Below are positions 23,532-29,360 of a stretch of DNA of 29,360 bases, one piece after another. This DNA comes from an uncultured Pigmentiphaga sp. Lineage in GTDB: Bacteria; Pseudomonadota; Gammaproteobacteria; Burkholderiales; Burkholderiaceae_B. Within the stretch, counting starts at the first letter, position 1, and every line of letters starts with the position of its first letter. The stretch covers positions 1 to 29,360 of the forward strand of contig CALAGD010000031.1 in NCBI GenBank assembly GCA_937891425.1, written 5' to 3'. The position numbers and the translations under genes were made by a program. The notes under the pieces are model-generated. The model searched no databases. It had not been told where the DNA came from and saw only the letters and a program-made list of their open reading frames with translations.

Positions 23532-24065
23532 ATGGACGAAGTCATGCAGCAGCCGGCGCCCCTGGAAGAAGTTGCGGCCTACATGCGCGCCCACGATCTG
23601 TTGCTGGTCACAGGCGAGTCGTGCACCGCGGGGCTGATCGCCGCCCGTCTGGCCGATGTGCCGGGCGCGGGGGCGCTGCTCGACTGCGCCTTCGTCACCT
23701 ATTCTCCCGAGTCGAAGCGGCGCTGCCTGCAGGTAGACCCTGACACCATGGAACGGTTCAACCTCACCAGCGAAGCCGTCGCGCGGCAGATGGCGATCGG
23801 TGCGCTCGCTCACAGCGGCGCCAATGTGGCGGTAGCGAATACCGGGGTGGCCGACTCGACCGACCCGGACGTCCCTTCCGGCACGCAATGCTATGCCTGG
23901 GCGTTCCGGGACGCACGGGGCGTCATGCACCTGTTCAGCGCGACGTGCCGTTTCGGAGGTGACCGAAACGCCATTCGCGAGGCCAGCGCCGATTATGCTT
24001 TGGGGTGCATACCCTACTATCACCAATTATTTGCTGCTTCTTTGAGGAGTACCCATGACGGATGA
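23532..24065 (+). CDS. pncC: Nicotinamide-nucleotide amidase (CinA C-terminal family)
   Basis: This 177-residue stand-alone CinA C-terminal domain corresponds to PncC. It deamidates nicotinamide mononucleotide to nicotinate mononucleotide plus ammonia, recycling NMN released for example by NAD-dependent DNA ligase. The motifs are VTGESCTAGLIAARLADVPGAG (read as TGESCTAG at residues 27-34, with the catalytic-type S30) and FVTYSPESKRRCLQV (Y57, K62), then ANTGVADSTDPDVPSGT. The N-terminal molybdopterin-like domain of full CinA is absent, as in many proteobacteria. It overlaps nadE by 11 nt, so the two are translationally coupled. AAGGCAG upstream is a distant ribosome-binding site; ATG 23544 is an alternative start. 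Confidence 0.88.
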   Translation: MDEVMQQPAPLEEVAAYMRAHDLLLVTGESCTAGLIAARLADVPGAGALLDCAFVTYSPESKRRCLQVDPDTMERFNLTSEAVARQMAIGALAHSGANVAVANTGVADSTDPDVPSGTQCYAWAFRDARGVMHLFSATCRFGGDRNAIREASADYALGCIPYYHQLFAASLRSTHDG

Positions 24066-24885
24066 AGATCGTCTGGCCATACAACGCCAGATCGCGCGCG
24101 AGCTCGGGGTGACGGAACGGTTCGATGCCGAGCAGGAAATCGAGCGGCGCGTGACCTTCCTGGCCGACTACCTGCGCCGCACCGGGCTGAAGACTTATGT
24201 GCTCGGCATCAGTGGCGGCGTCGATTCGCTGACGGCCGGCTGCCTGGCGCAACGCGCGGTCGAACGGATACGGCAATCGGGGGGCGATGCACGCTTCATC
24301 GCCGTACGACTGCCGTACCACGTCCAGGCCGACGAGGAGGATGCCGAAGCCGCCGTGCAGACCATCGAGCCCGACGCGGCGTACGTAATAGATATCAAAC
24401 CCGCGACAGATGGGCTGTATCGCGCGCTGATGGCGGCCGAGATCGGGTTTCGGGACATGCATCATGAAGACGTGGCAGTGGGCAACATCAAGGCGCGCCA
24501 GCGCATGGTGGCCCAGTACGCGATCGCCGCCGCCTACGATGGTCTGGTGATCGGTACTGACCACGCGGCCGAGGCCTTGATGGGGTTCTTCACCAAATAT
24601 GGCGATGGCGCTGCCGACGTGGTGCCGTTGACAGGGCTGAACAAACGACGCGTGCGTGCCCTGGCGGCTCGCCTGGGTGCGCCCGAGCGGCTGGTGTGCA
24701 AGGTGCCGACGGCCGATCTGGAGGCCCTCAAGCCACTTCGGCCCGATGAAGACGCCTTCGGGGTCACTTACGAGGAAATCGACGATTTCCTGGAGTGCAA
24801 GCCGGTGTCCGAGCGGGCTTTTGACATTATCCTGCGTACCTACCGGGCCACGGCGCACAAGCGGGCGCTGCCCGTAGCGCCCTGA
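24055..24885 (+). CDS. nadE: NH3-dependent NAD+ synthetase
   Basis: This 276-residue N-type ATP pyrophosphatase converts nicotinate adenine dinucleotide, ATP and ammonia to NAD+. The ATP-binding P-loop SGGVDS is at residues 53-58. Other family parts are NIKARQRMVAQYAIAAAYDGLVIGTDHAAEALMGFFTKYGDG (NIKARQRM and GTDHAAEALMGFFTKYGDG visible) and VPLTGLNKRRVR. There is no glutaminase domain, so it uses free ammonia and matches the E. coli NadE length. The ATG at 24055 is preceded by TGAGGAG inside pncC. PncC produces both ammonia and, via NadD, the precursor of the NadE substrate, so the pairing makes metabolic sense. Confidence 0.95.
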   Translation: MTDEDRLAIQRQIARELGVTERFDAEQEIERRVTFLADYLRRTGLKTYVLGISGGVDSLTAGCLAQRAVERIRQSGGDARFIAVRLPYHVQADEEDAEAAVQTIEPDAAYVIDIKPATDGLYRALMAAEIGFRDMHHEDVAVGNIKARQRMVAQYAIAAAYDGLVIGTDHAAEALMGFFTKYGDGAADVVPLTGLNKRRVRALAARLGAPERLVCKVPTADLEALKPLRPDEDAFGVTYEEIDDFLECKPVSERAFDIILRTYRATAHKRALPVAP

Positions 24886-25009
24886 TTGACCGGTATTGGT
24901 CCGGCACGGAAGGCCCACGGCGGAGTCGGCGCACCCGGGAGGGCGGGGCTGCGTGGCGGTCTCGCCCTGCCGGCGATGTAACAGAAAAGTCACAAGCCCC
25001 TTGCCCGCC

Positions 25010-25029
25010 ACGCAAAAATTTGCGTTTTT
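25010..25029 (+). terminator. Weak intrinsic terminator after nadE
   Basis: The self-complementary ACGCAAAAATTTGCGT is followed by TTTT. The stem is short (about five usable pairs) and AT-rich, but the T-run is correctly placed. It ends where the CRP-like palindrome begins and would insulate the surface-protein promoter from nadE transcription. No gene is seen in 24886-25009. Confidence 0.45.
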
Positions 25030-25044
25030 GTGATTGCCGTCACA
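25029..25044. promoter_or_regulatory. Perfect CRP-type binding site
   Basis: TGTGATTGCCGTCACA has the exact TGTGA-N6-TCACA core of the E. coli CRP consensus. Its centre (25036/25037) is 41.5 bp upstream of the start predicted from the TAGACT at 25066-25071, precisely the class II activator position. That explains the absence of a -35 element. The CRP/Vfr-like regulator itself is not in the window. Confidence 0.65.
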
Positions 25045-25065
25045 GCGCATTCTTCAAGAGGTTTC

Positions 25066-25071
25066 TAGACT
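25066..25071 (+). promoter_or_regulatory. -10 element of the surface-protein gene
   Basis: TAGACT is a plausible -10 hexamer; the predicted start is near 25078, giving a 72-nt leader. No -35 at normal spacing is seen; the CRP-like palindrome occupies that place. Confidence 0.5.
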
Positions 25072-25098
25072 ACGCGGAACACGGATGAGTAGTCTGGG

Positions 25099-25124
25099 CG
25101 CCCGTACGGGCGGGGACAGTGTCC
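25099..25124 (+). other. Two consecutive dyads in the surface-protein mRNA leader
   Basis: CGCCCGTACGGGCG (25099-25112) is a perfect 14-nt palindrome and is followed at once by GGACA-G-TGTCC (25114-25124). In the transcript they could form stable stems 25-50 nt upstream of the start codon. Highly expressed surface proteins often have stabilising leader structures; that role here is inference. Confidence 0.45.
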
Positions 25125-25149
25125 GTATTAACCCTCTGGAGAAACACAT

Positions 25150-28100
25150 ATGGCCGTCACTTCTTTGAGCATCAAAGAGCAAGTGGCTTCGGTATTCCTG
25201 TCGTACTTTGGCCGCGCGCCCGAGTACGAAGCCATGGCGCACTATGCCGGCGAGCTGGAACTGCTGCTTGCCAACCACGATGCGGACACCGCTTACAAGC
25301 TGCTGTCTGCCCAAATTTATATTGATGGCGTCCGTCACGGGGAAGTGCCCGCCCCGGCCGGTATTTCCAACGAAGAGTACGTCGAGCTCGTGTACCGGAA
25401 CGTCTTCGGCCGTGAAGCGGACGAAGTAGGTCTCGAGTACTGGACCTCGATGCTCGACGAAGGTCAGCACACCCGTGCCGAACTGGTTGCGCTGCTCATC
25501 AACGCCGCCCTCGACAATCCTGATGATTCGCGCGATCGCGACTACATCATGAACCGCACCTACGTGGCGGTCGAGTTCGCGAAGTGGGAAAACTCCAATC
25601 CCCAGATCCTCGGCGACCTCGAATACAACGCCGCCCAAGTGCTGGAAGGCGTCAACGAATCGCCGGCGTCGGTCGAAGCCGGTCTCTCCAAGCTGTATGA
25701 AAACGCGGGCGAGCTGGGCCGCACCTACGAGCTTACGCTCGAGCGCGACGTCATCACCGGCAACGACGGCAATGACGTGTTCGATGCTCCGCTGCAAGTC
25801 ACGGTGGGTGGCCTGGTTGCCGCTCAAACCCTGCAAGGCCAGGACGTGCTCGATGGCGGTGGTGGCTGGAACACGCTGAACGCTGAGCTCAACTACACGG
25901 GCACCAGCTGGGATCCCACCATCAAGAACATCCAGGTTTACAACCTGACCGCCGTGAGCGGCGTGGTCGGCCCCCTCCTGCAAGGTGGTGCTCTCGACCT
26001 CAATCGTGCCGAAGGCTACGAAGAGATCTGGAACGTCAACTCGCGTGCCAACCTGACGGTGTACAACGTCCGCACCGATGCTGACGGCGATGCGCCCGTC
26101 CTCGGCCTGCGCAACGTCATGTTCGACACGGTCTTCACCGTCATCTATGACGCCGGCGTGCCTGTTTACGAACAGACCGTCATCGCCGACCGCGTTGGTT
26201 CTGTTGATGGCGACGTCGAGCTCAACATCAACGTTCCGGATACCTTCATCGATGTCCTGAACCTCGAAGTCTCCAACGGCGTTTACCTGTACCTGACTGA
26301 CGACGCTGCCGACATCGACGACCTGAACATCGTCGGTACCGACTACGCCGAAATTACCGCCGACGACGACTTCCTGTTCCTCGAAAACCTCGACGCCACT
26401 GGTCATGATGGCGGCCTGGTGATCGACATCAGCGGCACCATCTTCCTTGAAAGCGCCCGCACCGGCGCTGGCAACGATGCCGTTCTGGTGAACAACATTG
26501 TGCTGGATGGCAACACCGTCATCGACCTCGGTGGTGGTCACAACGTGCTGGGCATCGAAGCCTACACCGGCGTGTTCGATGCTGACGACATTACCAGCCT
26601 CGACTTCAACACGACCTCGAACGTGCAGATCCTGTGGTTCGACAGCGAAGTCGAACTGGATGACAACGCCGTTCTCGACTTCGACGGCTTCGACGTCCCG
26701 CCCGCCATCGTCGTGTTCGACGAAGAGGTGGATGGCAATGGCTTCGAACTGGCGCTCGCCAACGCGGCCGAGTCGCTGACCATCGAACTCAATGACGATC
26801 TGGGCGACATCGTGCTCGATACGGGCAACGTTGTGGACCTCGTCATCAACAGCTTCGCGCTGGACGGCATCATCGACATCGATGACCTCACCGGCGCCTC
26901 GCTGGAAACGCTGACGGTCAACCAGATCGTGGGCGTTGGCGGGTTTGTCTGGATGGACATCGACGCCGACACGGGCCACGACGTGACGCAACTGCGTGAC
27001 GTCACGGTCAACGCGACCGGTACTGCCGTTGTCGAGCTCGAAGCCCTGAACGCCGACGTTGACAACTTCGACAACCTGACCAACATCGCGGTAGCCGCGG
27101 GTGGCGATGCCGTGCTGCGTCTGCAAGGTACGGCTGGTGTGGTCGAAGTGATCGGTCAAAACCAGATCGACCAGATCACGATCACGACCGGTGGTTCCGG
27201 CAGCCAGGTCGGTAACATCGTCTTCAACAGCAGCAGCTTCCCGTCCGGCGTCATCAGCACGAGCTACTCCGCCACTGGTCTGGAGCTTCCGCGCTCGAAC
27301 TGGGCTGCCCTCGACGTGGCTAGCGACCTTGCTGCGGGTTCCGGTGGTCTGTTCACCGCAACCGTTCCGACGCTGCTGGGTTTCCCCACGTCCAACGTCA
27401 TTACGGTTGAGTGGGCCGACTATCAGCAGCACCTGATTGAGGTGTTCAGCCAGAACGCCACTTCCGGTTCGCTAAACCCCGTTTCTGTCGTGACGGTTCA
27501 GGATGCCGTCGAGCCTGTTGCGATGCAGCCGGGCGAAGGCTTCGAAGCCCTCGAAACCATTGAAGTGATTGGGGGTGAGAATGCCATCGTCGAGCTGGAA
27601 GACGTCTATGGCAGCTTCTTCCTCGACGTCACTGCTGGCGACGACGCCTGGGTCGACCTGTGGAACACCCAAGCCGTATCCGTCACGGTGACCGCCGGTG
27701 ACTGGGCAGACATTGATGTCGGTGGCGACACCATCGGCAACTGGGATCTGGTCGATGTGACCGTCGATGCCAACGCCGCTTGGGTCACCCTGGAGGATGC
27801 GCTGTACAGCTTCTGGGTGCTCGACGTCACGAATGTTGACAGCTACCTGTACGTCGACACGGAAGATGCCGAGTTTGGCGACCTCGCCACGGGTGAGTAC
27901 ATCACCTACCTGCTGGGCAACACCGGCGACTACGACGATCTGACTGTTGACGTCGAGTTCTGGGGTAACCTGGCTGCCCGCGAACTGTACGCGTTCGTTG
28001 GCGACGACATCCAGCACGTCGTCATCAACAACTTCACGGCTGGTGCCGACCCGGTCTACGGCGACCGCATCGACCTGTCCTCGTTCGGTTACACGAACGC

Positions 28101-28248
28101 TGGCCAGCTGGTCTTCACGACCGTGGGTGCGGACCTCGTCATCACCGACCTGGAAGGCGGCATCGATGGCTTCTCCGGCTCGATCACCATCGTTGGTGGT
28201 GCTGCGGCCGCGGACGACATCGCGCTGTACAACATCATCTACGCGTAA
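25150..28248 (+). CDS. Large acidic S-layer/adhesin-like protein with DUF4214 N-terminus
   Basis: This 1032-residue protein has no Sec signal. Two DUF4214-like helical repeats open it (FGRAPEYEAMAHYA near residues 20-33 and VFGREADEVGLEYW at 85-98). A single RTX-like GNDGNDVFD lies at 204-212, and about 800 residues of Asp/Asn/Val/Thr-rich beta-type sequence follow, ending in hydrophobic ALYNIIYA. I count no cysteine and only five lysines, none after residue 259. Such N-terminal DUF4214 plus beta-rich proteins are typically type I-secreted S-layer or surface proteins; the lack of a signal peptide and the C-terminal form fit. Codon use is strongly biased (GAC, AAC, CTG, GGC), suggesting high expression. 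CTGGAG precedes the ATG. A CRP-type promoter lies upstream and a strong terminator and sapC downstream. No secretion genes are in view. Confidence 0.82.
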   Translation: MAVTSLSIKEQVASVFLSYFGRAPEYEAMAHYAGELELLLANHDADTAYKLLSAQIYIDGVRHGEVPAPAGISNEEYVELVYRNVFGREADEVGLEYWTSMLDEGQHTRAELVALLINAALDNPDDSRDRDYIMNRTYVAVEFAKWENSNPQILGDLEYNAAQVLEGVNESPASVEAGLSKLYENAGELGRTYELTLERDVITGNDGNDVFDAPLQVTVGGLVAAQTLQGQDVLDGGGGWNTLNAELNYTGTSWDPTIKNIQVYNLTAVSGVVGPLLQGGALDLNRAEGYEEIWNVNSRANLTVYNVRTDADGDAPVLGLRNVMFDTVFTVIYDAGVPVYEQTVIADRVGSVDGDVELNINVPDTFIDVLNLEVSNGVYLYLTDDAADIDDLNIVGTDYAEITADDDFLFLENLDATGHDGGLVIDISGTIFLESARTGAGNDAVLVNNIVLDGNTVIDLGGGHNVLGIEAYTGVFDADDITSLDFNTTSNVQILWFDSEVELDDNAVLDFDGFDVPPAIVVFDEEVDGNGFELALANAAESLTIELNDDLGDIVLDTGNVVDLVINSFALDGIIDIDDLTGASLETLTVNQIVGVGGFVWMDIDADTGHDVTQLRDVTVNATGTAVVELEALNADVDNFDNLTNIAVAAGGDAVLRLQGTAGVVEVIGQNQIDQITITTGGSGSQVGNIVFNSSSFPSGVISTSYSATGLELPRSNWAALDVASDLAAGSGGLFTATVPTLLGFPTSNVITVEWADYQQHLIEVFSQNATSGSLNPVSVVTVQDAVEPVAMQPGEGFEALETIEVIGGENAIVELEDVYGSFFLDVTAGDDAWVDLWNTQAVSVTVTAGDWADIDVGGDTIGNWDLVDVTVDANAAWVTLEDALYSFWVLDVTNVDSYLYVDTEDAEFGDLATGEYITYLLGNTGDYDDLTVDVEFWGNLAARELYAFVGDDIQHVVINNFTAGADPVYGDRIDLSSFGYTNAGQLVFTTVGADLVITDLEGGIDGFSGSITIVGGAAAADDIALYNIIYA

Positions 28249-28281
28249 GCTTGCGCGTCGGTTGATTTTGTAGCCTAATGG

Positions 28282-28313
28282 GGCGGGGAGTGCTTCGGCC
28301 TCCCCGCCTTTTT
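28282..28313 (+). terminator. Strong intrinsic terminator after the surface-protein gene
   Basis: GGCGGGGAG (28282-28290) pairs perfectly with CTCCCCGCC (28300-28308). The loop holds a GC-TTCG-GC core, and TTTTT and a further T-rich tail follow. It lies 33 nt after the stop codon and only 18 nt before the sapC start. Confidence 0.92.
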
Positions 28314-28331
28314 CTATTTTTGGGGCAGACT

Positions 28332-29132
28332 ATGTCCGCAGCACGCTACACTCCACTCATATTCAGCCGGCACCGCAACCTGCGGCTGATTGATGCACCC
28401 GATTTCCGGTTTGCCGCCAAGGAAACGCTCATTCCGTTCATCATCGACGAAGTTGCCGATATTGCGCGTGAATACCCCATCGTGTTTCCCGACAACGGTA
28501 GCCAGTTGCCCTGCGCACTCGTTGGTGTCGAGCGCGAGGCCAATGCTTACGTGAGTGCAGATGGCCAGTGGCGGGCGCGCTATGTGCCCGGGCATGTGCG
28601 GCGACATCCGTTTTTTCTGGGCAAGGTTCCGGACACAGCGGAAAACCCGCAACCTGCGAACGCGACCGAGTACGTGGTGCTGATCGACCAGACCTCGCCG
28701 CTATTGTCCGAAACCGAGGGTGAGCGTATCTACACGGAGTCGGGCGAACTGCAGCCAGTAGCAGAACGCAGAACGAAGCTGTTGAAGCGCATACAGCAGC
28801 GGATGCCCGTGACGCGCAATCTGGTGCAACTACTGGAATCTTACGGCTTGCTGAAGGGTCACGAGATTACCTTCAGCAAAGCGGGCGAGCCAAAACGCGT
28901 CGTACGCGGCGTGCGTTTCGTGGATGGTGAACGCCTGAAGTCTCTTCCTGCCGACGCCGTCTACGACCTGTTCACGAAAGGCGCGTTCCCGCTGATCTAC
29001 GCGCATGGGATCAGCCTGGCGAACCTGCGCTGGGGTCCGCTGGCGGGGTTTGGCATCAAGCCGTTTGAGGAAGAGGCGCAGATCGAGGACATGCTGAATT
29101 CAGACCTGATCCGGTTCGACTCCTTCAAGTAA
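28332..29132 (+). CDS. SapC-family protein
   Basis: This 266-residue protein has no signal peptide or membrane segment. It matches the SapC family in its opening (YTPLIFSRHRNLRL), the KVPDTAENPQ and YVVLIDQTSPLLSE region, and the C-terminal YDLFTKGAFPLIYAHGISLANL, a typical SapC ending. SapC was first named from the Campylobacter fetus surface-layer locus; its biochemical role is not known, and homologues occur in proteobacteria beside other surface-protein or uptake genes. Adjacency to an S-layer-like gene here supports a surface-layer link. The ATG at 28332 has GGGGCAG in front. It begins 18 nt after a strong terminator, so expression must come from read-through or an upstream promoter. Confidence 0.85.
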   Translation: MSAARYTPLIFSRHRNLRLIDAPDFRFAAKETLIPFIIDEVADIAREYPIVFPDNGSQLPCALVGVEREANAYVSADGQWRARYVPGHVRRHPFFLGKVPDTAENPQPANATEYVVLIDQTSPLLSETEGERIYTESGELQPVAERRTKLLKRIQQRMPVTRNLVQLLESYGLLKGHEITFSKAGEPKRVVRGVRFVDGERLKSLPADAVYDLFTKGAFPLIYAHGISLANLRWGPLAGFGIKPFEEEAQIEDMLNSDLIRFDSFK

Positions 29133-29217
29133 ATACCGACGATCCAGCCCGGTTTCCTGCCGTAGACATCGCGGGGTGCCAGCGGCGCATTCACCGTGCA
29201 AGGCTGACAGTAATGCA

Positions 29218-29241
29218 GGGCCGCATATGCGGCCCTTATTT
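29218..29241 (+). terminator. Intrinsic terminator after sapC
   Basis: GGGCCGC-ATAT-GCGGCCC is a perfect 7-bp stem with a tetraloop, followed by TTATTT. It is 85 nt downstream of the sapC stop. Beyond it, to the end of the window, I see only a 7-bp inverted repeat (29317-29323 with 29343-29349) of unknown meaning and no gene. Confidence 0.75.
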
Positions 29242-29360
29242 GTTCGTGCAAGAGCTGAAGGCCGTTGCAGGAAAGTAGCGTACGGCGACTTCGAGCAGAC
29301 GCGAGTGCCGGCGAGCCTGCCTGGGTACACCTCGAGAACACGCAGGCAGTGGCTGTCTCG

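Noticed and set aside
25054..27432. A 792-codon open frame antisense to the surface-protein gene
   Set aside because: It follows the codon periodicity of the biased, Asp- and Val-rich + strand gene, has no family sequence, and lacks a ribosome-binding site. It is a shadow produced by codon bias.
1..29360. CRISPR arrays, tRNA or rRNA genes, insertion sequences, attachment sites
   Set aside because: No regularly spaced repeats, cloverleaf-like segments, transposase frames with terminal repeats, or integrase genes were seen on reading both strands.

Overview
The window looks like chromosome from a high-GC betaproteobacterium, most likely Burkholderiales close to Alcaligenaceae (Bordetella, Pusillimonas or Castellaniella type). 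The basis is four Bug/TctC-type periplasmic solute receptors in under 13 kb, an imuA-imuB-dnaE2 cassette and the protein flavour of the housekeeping genes. The genus is inference. I saw no rRNA, tRNA, CRISPR array, transposase or prophage.

Layout. (1) 1-7173, + strand: a near-consensus LexA box, then the SOS mutasome genes imuA, imuB (35-nt overlap) and dnaE2 (11-nt gap), then a DUF945/YdgA-type exported protein with its own -10 element. (2) 7256-11200, - strand: a compact operon transcribed in the order Bug receptor, TauD/TfdA-like Fe(II)/2-oxoglutarate dioxygenase, IclR regulator, LhgO-like FAD 2-hydroxyacid oxidase. Its promoter has a perfect dyad over the predicted start site. (3) 11574-15416: a divergent Bug receptor with its own dyad-containing promoter, a GlcD/D-2-hydroxyglutarate-dehydrogenase-like flavoenzyme (-) and an Ldh2-family NAD(P) 2-hydroxyacid dehydrogenase (+). 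Regions 2 and 3 together look like carboxylate uptake, hydroxylation and 2-hydroxyacid oxidation. (4) 15547-19528, + strand: a DHA2 MFS transporter, an Hsp15-like S4 protein, a beta-carbonic anhydrase, a CaiB/BaiF CoA-transferase remnant lacking its catalytic half, and upp. (5) 19529-23323: two more Bug receptors flanking an M23 peptidase on the - strand. The first has two perfect dyads around its promoter. (6) 23532-24885: pncC (CinA C-terminal family) overlapping nadE, an NMN-recycling/NAD-synthesis pair.

(7) 24886-29360 is the most striking part. A 1032-residue, very acidic, cysteine-free DUF4214/S-layer-like protein has only five lysines, none after residue 259. It is preceded by a perfect CRP-type palindrome centred exactly at -41.5 from a predicted start site, and by two leader dyads. 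It is followed by a strong intrinsic terminator and then, with no room for a promoter, by a SapC-family gene. This looks like a regulated surface-layer module. Any type I secretion genes would lie outside the window.

Functions come from reading motifs and family resemblance by eye. No database search or folding calculation was run, and regulatory sites are predictions from sequence patterns.
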